This document shows positions 31,444-43,149 of a DNA stretch of 64,000 nt, piece after piece. The notes beneath the pieces were generated by a model. That model had not been told where the DNA came from. It did not search any database and saw nothing but the letters and a program-made list of their open reading frames with translations. This DNA is from Calendula officinalis (Eukaryota > Streptophyta > Magnoliopsida > Asterales > Asteraceae): contig OY970821.1 in the NCBI GenBank assembly GCA_963853835.1, positions 47,694,646 through 47,758,645 of the forward strand, read 5' to 3'. The position numbers were made by a program, and so were the translations under genes. How positions within the stretch are numbered: the stretch's first letter is position 1; the number at the start of each line of letters is the position of its first letter.

Positions 31444-32180
31444 GGATAAGGACTCTAATCATCAACACCGGGATAATCTCAACAAGGCCTCCTCTAAACG
31501 GGCCTCCTATATCTTCGATCCCGAACCTGAGTACATAGCAAAACACAAACATAGTACGTGAGACAAAATTGCCTCGTGAGATACATGGGTTTTAGACCCG
31601 ATAAACAACTAGTCACATAATATCATTTATATTAAAATAATACTATTAAATTCATTTGGGTCACTTCTTTTCATTCATCATTGGCCAATGTCAAGATAAT
31701 CGGAATGCCTCCAATCAATCAAGACCATCATATCCACGGTAACCGGAATGCCTCCAATCTACCGGGATTCATAGGTATTGGGTAATCGGAATGCCTCCAA
31801 ACTACCGCTAACCTTAAGGTACCGTAATAACCGGAATGCCTCCAATCTATCACGGTCCTAGGGACATCATCATCATCATTATCATCATTAACATCATTAC
31901 TTGTCAATTATCATTATGAGCTTATAGCTCCCTTATTTCTCATTCATCGATCATTTCATCAACATATAAGCAGTTCATCATAAATCACATAAATAACTAA
32001 ATTACCTATAGACTCGATAAAACAATTAAACATAAAACATTTTCTAACTATGCACTTAGTTTTGAAAGTTCACATGTACTCACCTTAGCCAAGCTTACTC
32101 CCAAGTTATGATTCTTGGACAAGGTTATCACTTCTCAAGACTTGAATACCTCAAGTCCTTCCACCAAATGACCTAGTATG
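31444..32180 (-). repeat. 5' LTR of gypsy A, segment 2 of 3
   Basis: It resumes after gypsy B and ends at copia-3. It contains a conserved GTGAGACAAAATTGCCTCGTGAG palindrome-like block (31558-31580) and an array of four units near CCGGAATGCCTCCAATCTA (31695-31860) with irregular spacing. The end sequence GTATG (32176-32180) is the copia-3 target duplication. Confidence 0.88.
31695..31860. repeat. Short interspersed array in LTR of gypsy A
   Basis: The core CGGAATGCCTCCAA recurs four times, each separated by 30-45 variable bases beginning TCTA or TCAA. It occupies the same place in the LTR as the CCGGAAATCGGGGGAG array of gypsy B, although the sequences are unrelated. Confidence 0.8.
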
Positions 32181-32676
32181 TGTTAGGTCACAACAACCCT
32201 GGTTTGTAATGTTAATTGATAGAATATTATACTTAGAGAAATATTAAAGTGATAACACAAGAATATAGTCAATGTATAAATCCACTAAGTGTGGTATGCT
32301 GCGGAAAAGCAATACCACTGATCAATTACAAAAGATGTGAATGTGCAAAGTAAATTGGTGAGTACTCCTTTGCAAGATGATCTCTATTTATAATGTTATA
32401 GAGATCTTACATAAAGAGCAAAGGAGTAACCGAAGGACTAAGCAAGGAAAATGACTAAGATCAAGGGATTTGATCTTAGTCCGTTACTATACTGAGTATC
32501 ACTCAGTCCTTCTACTCAGTATCACTATCTGATACTGAGTACTGATACTGAGTTCTAATACTGATCACTCAGTATCAGACCTAAACTTAGCTATATTATT
32601 CTACATATTAATCAAAGCTAGTCTAGGTTGTTTTGTTATCTTAAGATCCAAAGGGGTAAGGCTTTTTGCCTTAACA
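32181..32676 (-). repeat. 3' LTR of copia-3
   Basis: 496 bp; left end TGTTAGGTCAC, right end GCCTTAACA in plus orientation. It is followed to the right by the polypurine tract (32677-32685) on the minus strand. Confidence 0.95.
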
Positions 32677-32756
32677 ATCTCCCCTATCTAATGATAACAA
32701 AACAATTACAAAGAAAAACTAAACAAAATAAGCTACAGGCTGCAAAGTCTTCTTCT

Positions 32757-34663
32757 TTAGTCTTTGTTGATCGATTCAAACTCGTAGAAGACTTCTTTCT
32801 TCACATGGATGAACTCTTCTCTTTTCTTCAGTTCATCTTGCCTGTTGTTTAGTACAGCAACTATCTTTTTTCTAAACCAAGCATCTTCTTTCTTGGTTAT
32901 CATCCATTTAAGGCCCACCAAATGGCTGATAGGAGCTGTTGCCAAATCTGCTTCAGTAATGAAGCATTCCCTGTCATCTGAGTCAGTATACATGTATCCA
33001 GATGTTGGATATATGGTACTCTTTTGATCCTGAAAAATGAGATTAGGGGGAACAGTATATGTGGGAATTATTCTGAAAGTATTAAGACACTCAGGTTTGT
33101 TGTTCCTCATAGCTTCAGTCATCACACTGAGTGCCCTGTATTCTGCTGCATAAAGAATGCCTTTTTCATAACATATAGCAGATACAGCCCAGATTTCATC
33201 CATCATCACTTGGGCTTCAGAAGATCTTGAAGGCATTTCCTTGATCAGTCTAGCAATTTTTATCCAATCATGAAGTCCCATATTTTGAATGTCATGGAGG
33301 AGAAACTTCATTGGAGGACTGACTGGCCCAGTACAAGTTGCAACAATTGATTTATCAACAGTTTTGACCTTTATTTTGTTGACAAACTCATTTAGCCAGT
33401 ATATGTCTCTTACAGTTGGAAATGCTTTCTTCCTCAGCATACTCATCCTTGTTTCCCTATATCTTGTTCTTTGTGCCACAATGTTCCAATACTGTTCAAG
33501 TAATTCATCTCCAGTTCTTCTTACAGTATGAGATCTTCTTGGAACATCTTCAGACTCAGATTCAGGTTCTTCCTTAACAGGGAAGAACTTTTGGGCCTCA
33601 ATCTCATCCTCAGCTTCACTCTTTCCCTCAGTAAACTGAGCAGATCTTCTAGGTCTTGAGATCAGAGGAGCTGGATCTTGTTCTTCACTAGATTCTGAGG
33701 ACATAACCACATTTGTCATTCTTCTGGTTATTGGTCTTCTAGGAATTCTAGAAGGTCCTTCAGCTTGAGATGAGATAGATTTTCTTGTATGCTCTTCATC
33801 ATCTGAGAATGATGATGAAGAGGTTTCTTTATTTGCTTCATCCAATGCAAAGTTTAAAAAATCTTCTGATTCCACTGGATGTTCTTCATCTTCATCATCA
33901 GCAATGGGCCACACAAAAGGTCTATAGACCACAATTTGTAAGTTATTTTCTTCTAGAGCAGGTGGCTCAGTATGAGTTTGCTGTGGTTGGTCAGTATGAG
34001 TCTCCCCCTGAGCAGATGGCTCAAGTGGGTCTTGAACTTGTAATTCTGACCTTGTTCTTTGTCTTCTTCTCTCATACTGAATGCGAAATGGCTCAGTATG
34101 AGGGCTTTGCTGATGTTGTTGTTGTGGAGGTTGATCTTCATTCAATCTTCTTCTTTTCTCCCCTTGAGCAGAAGGCTCAGTTTGATCAACCTCAGAATCT
34201 CTTTGTCTTTTCTCCCCCTTTTTTTATCATTTGATGAGGAGGGAAGAGGATCAGTATCACCACCCATGTCCCCTTCAGGTTGTTCAAGAGTAGGGGAGGG
34301 CATGGGCTCAGTTGCAGCATCAGTATCACCAGCACCTCCTTCTCCTTCTCCTTCTTTATTGTGGTCACCATGTGAACCTGGTGGAGTTTGTGGAGGCTGC
34401 TGTGGTTGTTGAAGGAGTGATACTGACTATTTTATTAAATCAATATCACCACTCATCTTGTCCATTCTGGCTAGTATTACATTTTGAGTTTGTTGGATGG
34501 CCAGAATGTGCTGCATGATTGCTTGCAGAGTCACTTGGTCTGCTGCAGCTTGAGATGCCTGAATGCCCTGCACAGATGGTGCTAAAGAAACAAAAAATAT
34601 AAAACTGGTTAGAAAGAAAGGTTTATCAAATAGAATTGTGGTGTTGTTTAATTCTACAATCAT
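32757..34663 (-). pseudogene. Copia-3 envelope-like ORF 2, broken
   Basis: Collinear with copia-2 26637-28541. Two lesions are visible: an in-frame stop at 34425-34427, soon after the heptad-like segment, and loss of one base in the poly-A/T run near 34217-34227 that shifts the frame. Downstream of these, 462 codons remain open to the normal end at 32757. The proposed splice acceptor at 34582 is conserved. Function unknown, as for the copia-2 copy. Confidence 0.85.
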
Positions 34664-35271
34664 ATAAACAGAGTTTGTGAAGTCTGTATTTCATCTGGTA
34701 TAGGATGAAATATTGTGGACTTGTGCATAGCATGTGTAAGAAGATTTTAGTAAAGGTGAGTGTGAAAATTTAAGTAGCTCAGTATAGGATAAGTCACATT
34801 TACTAAAAGGTTTGGGTGTGGGAATTCGAAGCCTGGGATGTGCTTCTTGTTATTTTCAATGTTTATCACTCGGTATTAGAGTGATAACAGAAATGTGGCT
34901 AAACCCCATTGGATATTTTTGGATTTTGTGGCTTAAGGGTTTGGGATCATTTCTTGAATGATGCTACCCAACTCAAAAATAAGTTGGACATGATTCAAGC
35001 AGCACCAGTGGGTGTCAGTATGACATCAACCACCATTGTCTCTTTAAATGTTGAGACAACTGTAGACTGACAATGATCAATTTAGTGTGCTCAGTATATG
35101 AATTTTGCATAGCAGCAGTGGGCTAGCTATGTTGGCCATAAGAGCATATATATTTGAAAGATCGTTTGAGACTTTGGTCAGTATTGAGTTGGTACTGGCC
35201 AATACTTAGTCTCTATTTGGGAATGAAATATATATATATATATAAGTTTAAGGGTTTTTAGAAATTCATAC
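34582..35271 (-). other. Putative intron between envelope-like ORFs of copia-3
   Basis: Same TCAG|GTATGA donor (35271) and TTTCTTTAG|CA acceptor (34582) as copia-2, length 690 nt versus 687. The in-phase relation is preserved. Confidence 0.48.
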
Positions 35272-36652
35272 CTGAGACTCTGTCAGATTCCCTTCGAGCA
35301 TCTGCAGAGGTCGGTGCAGGATCATGTGTTTGTTGATGTGCAACACCAACATCTTCAATACCGACCCCTCTGTCATGCTGAGCACCTTCCAGTGTAGTTT
35401 GTGCATATTGAATCTCCACATCAAGAGGAACATGAGGTTCCTCAATTGGTTGAGCGGGTGGAGCTTGTTCTGGACCTGGAAGATCAGCGGTGGCTGCAAT
35501 AAAGCTTTGGGCTTGAATAGATGCAGTTAATGATGGAACATTTACAGGCTGCACCTCCTCAGATGATAAGTTGCCCATAATGATAGGAGAAACATTCCTT
35601 CTTCTTCTTCGAAGGACCAGTGGTGTGTCTTCTGAGGACTCAGTTTCACGATCGGTTTCAATATGAGGAGCAGCAAGATCTTGTGCAGGTGGAGAGATAG
35701 TTGGTTCTTGAACTTGTGGGACATCCTGCATCTCAATATCTTGACCAGTCTGTGCTCCATTTCCACTATTATCATCATTATCATCATCATCATCATTGTC
35801 TGACTCAGTATCAGACATGTGTTCTACATCATCAATGTGTTCTTGAACAGTGGCCCACATAGGAGGACTTAGAAGAGGTTCTCCTTCTCTTGGTCTGTAA
35901 AAGAAAATCTTCTCACTGAGTGGAGGAAGATCAACTCTTGGACTGTGAAAATCATCATAAAGCTGTGTGGGCATTGAGTGTTGAAATATGAGAGATAGAA
36001 ATCTGCAGAAAGGGACATTGCATTCCCTTGTATTTGCTCGAACCAGAGTAGCTAATTCATTGAAAATTAGGCGAGCATAATCGATATTTCTTCCATAGTA
36101 CAGAGCATGTACTATTTGCATCCCAAATTCGTTTATTTGGTCCAAAGCTCCCGTCTTGTGGGTCATACATCGAATGATTGTTGTGATGAGAATACCCCAC
36201 ATGGGACCAAATTCATTTCTTTTGATTGTGCCCGTTGTTCCTCTTCGACCCAGAAAAGGCAGTACAGAGCGTGCCTCTGATCTATCAACAAATGGGTCAT
36301 ACTGAGCTTGGGCGGGAAGTCTCAGTGCTTCACGAATGATTGCAGTAGAAACAAATGCCCTTCTTTGATCTCTAATTACCCACCCAGCAATCATATCTGG
36401 AGAATCGAGTGTAGCAGAGTACCAAAATTCGCATAGCATTTCTGGGTAAATTGCTCGAGGAGACAAGGTCAGTGCACGAGCAATTGGGCAATTTTTCAGA
36501 AAAGTCACAATGTTTGTGAACTCTTGGCATGCCCAGGCTTGAGGAATATTGAAATTTGCTGTGATGTTGTTCCTCGCAAACCTGGGTACTTCATTATTTC
36601 GGAATTGGATTTCCGATTGAACTTCTGGAGCAACAAAAGTGTAATTCGCCAT
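35258..36652 (-). CDS. Copia-3 envelope-like ORF 1, intact, 464 aa
   Basis: Same length as the copia-2 copy, with a handful of substitutions spread through the protein and no stop or indel. The N-terminal folded-looking region, acidic run and Pro/Glu-rich tail are all kept. An internal TATA (36773-36780) and a CT-rich leader precede the ATG by 120 bp. The frame is intact in both young copies, but they are too young for this to prove selection. Confidence 0.75.
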   Translation of the reverse strand: MANYTFVAPEVQSEIQFRNNEVPRFARNNITANFNIPQAWACQEFTNIVTFLKNCPIARALTLSPRAIYPEMLCEFWYSATLDSPDMIAGWVIRDQRRAFVSTAIIREALRLPAQAQYDPFVDRSEARSVLPFLGRRGTTGTIKRNEFGPMWGILITTIIRCMTHKTGALDQINEFGMQIVHALYYGRNIDYARLIFNELATLVRANTRECNVPFCRFLSLIFQHSMPTQLYDDFHSPRVDLPPLSEKIFFYRPREGEPLLSPPMWATVQEHIDDVEHMSDTESDNDDDDDNDDNSGNGAQTGQDIEMQDVPQVQEPTISPPAQDLAAPHIETDRETESSEDTPLVLRRRRRNVSPIIMGNLSSEEVQPVNVPSLTASIQAQSFIAATADLPGPEQAPPAQPIEEPHVPLDVEIQYAQTTLEGAQHDRGVGIEDVGVAHQQTHDPAPTSADARRESDRVSGMNF

Positions 36653-36772
36653 CTGTGATTTTGATTTGAAAAAATTTGCTTGCTAAGAGAAAATGAAATC
36701 GTTAATCGCAGAGAGAATTGAAAATGAAAGAAAGAAATAACAGTTAAAAAATTTGAAGTAAAAATAAACGGT

Positions 36773-36780
36773 TATTTATA
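36773..36780 (-). promoter_or_regulatory. Internal TATA box upstream of envelope-like ORF 1 in copia-3
   Basis: Minus-strand TATAAATA, 120 bp before the ATG at 36652, within the sequence that matches copia-2 24525-24532. The conserved hairpin lies about 75 bp further upstream. Confidence 0.5.
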
Positions 36781-37112
36781 GGAGATTTGAAAGATAATTA
36801 AGGTATTGGGAAGTAAAAACGGCTGATTTGACTGCCTTATCCTCTGCCAACGGTAACTTTCTTATTAAGAAAGGTTACCGTTTGAGCAGTATGAGGATTA
36901 AGCTCGGTGTAAGAGCCGTCATACCCCAATACTGAGTAAAAAAAATTAATTAAAAAAAAAATTTAAAAAATATAAAAACAGTTAATTTACTCTTGAAATT
37001 AATAAAAAGAATTAAAATTTTAAATTTTGATGATAACAGACTAGTGATACTGAGTGGTCAGTATCAACAGGAGTGATACTGAGCGCTCAGTTTTAAAGAA
37101 ATTTAATAAAGA

Positions 37113-40100
37113 TTAAGGATTCAACATACCTAATTGCCCTAGTAAATACATAAACCTTTCCTCAGGAAGAGGTTTAGTAAATACATCAGCCAATTGTTCA
37201 TTTGTTGGTACATAATCTACTTCAACCTTACCCTTTTCCACATTATCTCGAATAAAGTGGTGTCTGATATCAATGTGCTTGGTTTTGGAGTGATGGACTG
37301 GGTTCTCTGTGATAGCAATAGCACTCTTGTTATCACAATGAATAGGAGTCTTATGAAAGTTGAACCCATAGTCTAAGAGTTGATACTGCATCCATAATAA
37401 TTGAGCACAACAACTTCCTGCAGCAACATATTCTGCTTCTGCTGTGGAAGTTGCTACCGAATTTTGTTTCTTGGATGACCAGCCAACTAGTCTTCCACCT
37501 AGAAATTGACATCCTCCACTGGTGCTCTTTCTGTCCAATCTACAACCTGCAAAATCTGCATCTGTGTACCCTTCAAGGTATAAGTTTGAGTCTTTGGGAT
37601 ACCAAAGACCCAGGTTAGGAGTACCTGTAAGATATCTAAAGATGCGCTTAACTGCTTTCATGTGTGATTCTTTAGGATCAGCCTGATACCGAGCACACAA
37701 ACATGTGGCAAACATGATATCAGGCCTACTAGCAGTTAAGTAAAGTAAGGAACCAATCATACCTCGGTATGTGGATTGACATACTGGTTTACCAGTTTCA
37801 TCCTTACTTATCTTATCCTGAGTACCCATAGGAGTGTGCATGGAAGATAAATTTTCAAAGTTGTATTTCTTTAACATGTCATGCACATACTTACTTTGAT
37901 TTATAAAAGTGCCATCAGGCTTTTGTTCAACTTGTAAACCAAGAAAGTAAGTAAGTTCTCCCATCATACTCATCTGATACTGAGTTGACATTATCTTAGC
38001 AAACCAGTCACACATTGACTTGTCAGTGGAACCAAAGATAATGTCATCTACATATATCTGAATGAGTAAGATGTCAGAACCTTTCCTTTTTGAAAATAAT
38101 GTTTTATCAATTTTACCTCTTGTAAACTTATTTTCAATAAGATACTCAGACAGGGTGTCATACCAGGCTCTTGGAGCTTGTTTGAGCCCATATAGAGCTT
38201 TATCAAGCTTGAAAACATAATGAGGAAATTTGGGATCAACAAAACCTGGAGGTTGTTTAACATAAACTTCTTCTTGTAGTTTTCCATTTAGAAAAGCACT
38301 TTTGACATCCATCTGATAAACTTTGAAATTCTTAAAGGCTGCATATGCAAGATACAACCTAATAGCTTCAATTCTTGCAACTGGTGCAAAAGTTTCATCA
38401 TAGTCAATGCCTTCTTCTTGCCTGTAACCTTGAGCAACTAACCTTGCTTTGTTTCTGATGACAACACCATCCTTGTCCATCTTGTTTCTGAACACCCACT
38501 TAGTACCAATAATAGTTTTGCCAGAAGGAGGTGGTACTAAGTTCCAAACTTTGTTTCTTTCAAACTCTGTGAGCTCTTCTTGCATAGCCTCTACCCAATC
38601 TTCATCTAATAAAGCTTCATCAGCTTTCTTTGGTTCAATGGTAGATAGAAAACTTGAGAAAAAACAAAAGTTTGCAGTTGCTTGGGTTGGAAATTCTAAT
38701 TTTCTTCTTGTTTGGACACCTTCTTCAATAGGACCAATAATGTTTGAGTGTGGATGGTCTCTGTGTTCCCTTAAATTGTTTCCTAAGGGAGCATTTGAAA
38801 TAGGATCAACAATATCTTGTTGATTTGGTGTGTTGTCTGTCTGATACTGAGTGGAATTCTGATCAGTATTAGACAGTGCAGGTTGCTGTTCATCTTCATT
38901 TTGCAGAGTTGATGTGGATTCTTGTGAAGTGTTGGATGTTTCACCTTCTTCATAAATAGAGTGGTTCAGATCATTTGTTGGAAACTCAGTATGGAGGTTC
39001 TCTGATATGGGAACCTCAGTATTAGACGCATTTGAGTGATACTGAGTTTGAACTTGATCAGTTTCATTAAACTTATTAGGAATAAAGTGTGGATGAAACT
39101 TAGGCTGTTCAGCAATGGAGTGTTCTGGATTGCATAGAATATCTATGCCACTTATGTCTTCAGTTGCAGAGGTAGAATGCTCATTCTGATCTTCATCGAA
39201 TGTGACATGAATGGATTCTGCAATCATCTTGGTTGAGATGATATACACTCTGAAAGCTTTAGAGTGTGGAGAGTAGCCCATGAACACACCTTCATTTGCT
39301 TTGGGAGCAAATTTATTGAGATTTTGTTTTGTACTGAGTACAAAACATTTACTCCCAAAGATGTGGAAATATTCCACATTAGGAATCTTTCCATTGTATA
39401 ACTCATATGGAGTCTTCAGATGTCTTTGGACTATAGTGGCTCTATTCTGAGTGAAGTTTGCACAGTTTACAGCTTCAGCCCAGAAACTCAGTGCCAGTCC
39501 AGCATGGCATAATAAAGTTCTTGCAGCTTCAATCAGTGTTCTGTTCTTTCTTTCTACAACACCATTTTGTTGGGGTGTGTAGGCTGCAGAGAAGTTTTGA
39601 ATGATTCCTTTTTCTTCACAGAAATCTGCTAATACTGAGTTCTTAAACTCAGTACCATGGTCACTTCTAAGTTGCTTGACCTTGTTGCCTTTTTGAAGTT
39701 CCTCTCTTTTTATAAAGGCAATGATTTCTGTTGTTGCATCTGACTTAGTCTTGAGGAAGATGACCCAAGTATATCTTGAGAATTCATCAACTAAGACTAG
39801 AGTATAGATCTTTTTGGCCAAAGATGGTGTGCTGATGGGGCCAAAAAGATCCATATGTATCATAGTAAGAGGTTCATTGATGGAATGATTGACTTTAGAT
39901 TTGAATGAACTCTTCTTCTGCTTGCCCATTTCACATGCTGAGCATAACTTATCTTTTGAATAAGTAATTGTGGGCAATCCTCTCACCAGTTTCTTCATAC
40001 TGAGCTCGTTGATATTTCTAAAATTGATGTGAGAGAGTTTCTTGTGCCATAGCCAATGTAATTCTGGCTTGACTTTAGAAAGCAGGCATACTCGAATAGT

Positions 40101-40469
40101 TGGGTCTATTTCAGATAGGTTGACCACATATACGTCTTTTTCTCTTCTAGCAATGAGTACAGGCTGCCCTTTATCATTGTAGATGATTCCTGCAACCTTT
40201 CTGAATCGAGCTTCATTGTCATCATCACACATCTGGCTAATACTGAGCAGATTGTGTTTAAGACCCTCTACATAGGCAACTCTTTTAAAAGTTATGTTGC
40301 CTGCCTTGATCACACCATAACCTCTTGTCTTTCCCACCGAGTCATCTCCAAACTTGACAGAAGGACCCTTCTCTGGAGTATAATTAAGAAGGTATTCCAT
40401 ACTGCCTGTCATGTGTCTTGAGCAGCCACTATCTAAGTACCACTTTCTGTCACCCTGCACAAGACACAA
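37113..40469 (-). CDS. pol: Copia-3 Pol, intact, 1118 aa
   Basis: A single open frame carrying all copia pol activities in the copia order. Protease has a DSG triad near residues 12-14. Integrase has its HHCC zinc region (about 135-180) and core residues in MDLFGP, SDHGTEF and ERKNRTL. RT has MDVKSAFLNG and the YVDDI catalytic motif (near 805). RNase H has TDADFAG, STAEAEYVAA and DNKSAI. The enzyme would process Gag-Pol, copy the RNA and integrate the cDNA. There is no ATG at the start (TTG in the same place as copia-2), so translation should depend on an upstream gag start via splicing or frameshifting. All expected catalytic motifs are present. Confidence 0.93.
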   Translation of the reverse strand: MCLVQGDRKWYLDSGCSRHMTGSMEYLLNYTPEKGPSVKFGDDSVGKTRGYGVIKAGNITFKRVAYVEGLKHNLLSISQMCDDDNEARFRKVAGIIYNDKGQPVLIARREKDVYVVNLSEIDPTIRVCLLSKVKPELHWLWHKKLSHINFRNINELSMKKLVRGLPTITYSKDKLCSACEMGKQKKSSFKSKVNHSINEPLTMIHMDLFGPISTPSLAKKIYTLVLVDEFSRYTWVIFLKTKSDATTEIIAFIKREELQKGNKVKQLRSDHGTEFKNSVLADFCEEKGIIQNFSAAYTPQQNGVVERKNRTLIEAARTLLCHAGLALSFWAEAVNCANFTQNRATIVQRHLKTPYELYNGKIPNVEYFHIFGSKCFVLSTKQNLNKFAPKANEGVFMGYSPHSKAFRVYIISTKMIAESIHVTFDEDQNEHSTSATEDISGIDILCNPEHSIAEQPKFHPHFIPNKFNETDQVQTQYHSNASNTEVPISENLHTEFPTNDLNHSIYEEGETSNTSQESTSTLQNEDEQQPALSNTDQNSTQYQTDNTPNQQDIVDPISNAPLGNNLREHRDHPHSNIIGPIEEGVQTRRKLEFPTQATANFCFFSSFLSTIEPKKADEALLDEDWVEAMQEELTEFERNKVWNLVPPPSGKTIIGTKWVFRNKMDKDGVVIRNKARLVAQGYRQEEGIDYDETFAPVARIEAIRLYLAYAAFKNFKVYQMDVKSAFLNGKLQEEVYVKQPPGFVDPKFPHYVFKLDKALYGLKQAPRAWYDTLSEYLIENKFTRGKIDKTLFSKRKGSDILLIQIYVDDIIFGSTDKSMCDWFAKIMSTQYQMSMMGELTYFLGLQVEQKPDGTFINQSKYVHDMLKKYNFENLSSMHTPMGTQDKISKDETGKPVCQSTYRGMIGSLLYLTASRPDIMFATCLCARYQADPKESHMKAVKRIFRYLTGTPNLGLWYPKDSNLYLEGYTDADFAGCRLDRKSTSGGCQFLGGRLVGWSSKKQNSVATSTAEAEYVAAGSCCAQLLWMQYQLLDYGFNFHKTPIHCDNKSAIAITENPVHHSKTKHIDIRHHFIRDNVEKGKVEVDYVPTNEQLADVFTKPLPEERFMYLLGQLGMLNP

Positions 40470-41800
40470 AATAAGAGTTAGTTCCTTTTAGGAACCCATT
40501 TTTGAATGGGACCTTTGGTGGGATAAACACAATTTGACTTGATCTCTTTATGTGGAGAGGTCGGTATCACTTCAGGGGTAACTTTAGAAGTTTTCTTTGG
40601 TGATACTGACTTAGTTTCTCTCCTTTTCTTTGGTACTGAGTACCTAGGACTTGAGAGATCAGTCCAGCATTCATCTCCCTTATGACCAGTATGATGACAT
40701 CTATAACATTTCCTAGGTCTATTTCTAAACATATTTTCATATGGTATTTTAGAAAAATGTTTCACTTTTGGTAGGTCAGTATGAACGAGTTTTGCAAATT
40801 GTTTACTTAAAGATTTGACCTGATCACCAAGTGTTTTTAAAACATTAATTTTGTTATTTCTAATAGATGTATTAACATTGTTTTTAACTGGTTTAGGAGA
40901 TGGATGATCTGGTTGCTTATTTTTATTTGGCAGAGAAGTCTTTCTAATTTTATTAGAGGTAGACTTCTTGTCTTTGCCAACCAAAGACCTAGTTGAAGTT
41001 GTCTTTTGTTTATCATGTTTTGAAGGAACAACTTTAACAGGTTCTTTAGATGTCTCAGTATTTGATGTTTCTGTTCCTGCAACTTCTGTATTTGATGAAA
41101 CATGTGAGATAGAAGTTGTTTTATTATCATTATATAATTCAAAAGTTGTTGTATTAAATAATAATTCAAAAGGTGGAACAGCAGAAGTGTCATACTGAAC
41201 TATTGGTAGCTCGGTATCAGAAATTTCTGTTATTTGAAATTCAATACTGAGTTCTTGTAGCTCAGTATAGCACTTTGAGCAGATGGAAGGACCAATAGGT
41301 TTTTATAAAATTTCATTTTCTTCATCATCTGACTCAGTTTGACATCCAACTTCGCATAAAGTTTTAGCTTTTACAAAATTAATAGGGTTCATAGTAGAAA
41401 ACTCTTCAAATAAATCAGCAAAATTGTTCCTGCTTTTAAATTGAGGATCAACACCAAGTGCAGCCCTCACATTTTCTGGAAATTGTTCATTTAAACATTT
41501 ATTTAATTTTATTGAAGCATTTCCCCAAGATTTACACTGTTTTTCAAATTTCTCTTTTTCAAGTTTGTGTAAATGAGCTTTATCAGCTAATCTTTGGTTA
41601 ATGTCTTTTAAATCTGAAAAATTTAGTTCTAAATCTTTATATTTTGCTAATTTATCCAAGTTTTCATTATTTACCCTTTCAAGTTCTTTAATTGTTAATT
41701 TTAAAGCTTTTTCTTTTTGTACAGAAGTTTTAAGATCAACAAGCATATACTCAAAAATCTTGGTTTTTTCATTCACTGAATAAGTTTGAAAGGAACTTAC
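40455..41800 (-). other. Putative gag-pol intron of copia-3
   Basis: The donor AAG|GTAAGT at 41800 and acceptor TTGTGCAG|GG at 40455, with CTAAC as branch-site-like motif, mirror copia-2. Length is exactly 1346 nt. Splicing would remove the part of gag that contains this copy's nonsense codon (41303-41305). Confidence 0.5.
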
Positions 41801-43051
41801 CTTGTACAACTGAGTGGAATCCCAATCAGTGTGAACACTCATCCTCTCAGCCTCTTTGATATCCTTTTCAAAGGAACTCTTCAAATCATCTTCAGTGAAA
41901 GCCATAAAGGCTTTATTCTCAATCTCCTCTTCATCATCACTTAACTCTTCATCCATCCAGGCTTCTGAGTAAAGTGCTTGATGAGGTGCTCCATTTCCTT
42001 CTGCCCTCTTTCCCTTGCTCCAATTCTTCAGCTTGACATATTTGTCTCTATATCTTTTTGCTCGGTATGCAATCTTGTCATTTTGGTCAGTCTCAGAAGA
42101 CTTAGTATGACAATTTGCAGCAATATGTCCAGGCTTTCCACACCTATAGCACAGACCTGATCTAGGGTCAGTATTAGAAGAGCTAACACCAAGCCTCTTC
42201 TTCTTCAACTGATCCAGCTTCATAGACATGAGAGCCATTTGAGTTTCAAGCTCTTCTGCCTCAGCATCAGCAAGATCAACTTCTGGTTCTTCTGGCTCAG
42301 TCACAGTATAAGCCTGTTGCACAACTAGAGCCATACCAGTGGAAGACTTGTCAGTTTTCTTCCAGTTGATCAGTCTTGCAGCATTATTCTCCTCATGATT
42401 CAGCATTAAACCATACAAAGTTTGAAGAGTGTATGACTCAATGTTGTTAGCAGCATTGACAGAGTTTTTCATGTCAAGAAATTGTTGAGGAAGACTATCC
42501 AGGAACTTTTGAACAAGCTCTCCTTCCTCTTTCACAATGCCTACACTGATTAGATCATGGATAACAGTATTGAACCTGTTATAGAGAGTTGTGATGTCTT
42601 CATTTGGAGTTGAAAAGAAATTTTCATATTTCCTTCTCATGTTGCTTTTTCTTTGCAACTTCACCTTTGCTGTACCTTCATAGGTGACTGATAGGCTATC
42701 CCACATAGCCTTTGCTGTTGGCAATTTCATAATTGCATTAAGTATCTCTTTTGTAACAGCATTACCAATCACCCCTTTAGCTCTGGAGTCTAAAGCATAC
42801 AACTGACGGTCAGTATCAGTCCAGTTGTGCTTTAGTTTAGGTACAGATCTTATGCCCTCAGGAGCATCATCGGTAGCAGCAACAGGCTCCACAGTTTGTG
42901 GAATGATGGGACCATCATTTAGCACAGTGAGCATCTCATGGTGAATAGATTCAAGATACCACTGAGCTTTGAGCTTCCATTGATGGAAGTCCTTTCCATC
43001 AAAGATGGGTACTCCCTTTCCAGACATAATTGGTGCAACAATTGTAGACAT
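40478..43051 (-). pseudogene. gag: Copia-3 Gag, one nonsense codon
   Basis: Collinear with the 857-residue copia-2 gag and the same length when read through the stop at 41303-41305 (after residue 582). Upstream of the stop are the capsid-like region, the first zinc knuckle (CYRCGKPGHIAANC) and the coiled coil. Downstream is the second knuckle (CYRCHHTGHKGDEC) and the basic C-terminus. A truncated 582-residue gag could still contain the capsid part. The start ATG at 43051 is the first after the primer site. Confidence 0.92.
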
Positions 43052-43135
43052 TTTGGATTTTTGAGTGTTGGAGGGATAGATGTGGGAAATGGCTGCCAGG
43101 GTTATAGATCGACTAAATAAGAGATTATTTAGCCT

Positions 43136-43147
43136 GCTCTGATACCA
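43136..43147 (-). other. Primer-binding site of copia-3
   Basis: Minus-strand TGGTATCAGAGC next to the 5' LTR at 43150. Confidence 0.92.
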
Positions 43148-43149
43148 GT

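Noticed and set aside
31695..31860. CRISPR-like array
   Set aside because: Repeats are short and irregularly spaced inside an LTR in a plant-type genome, with no cas genes.
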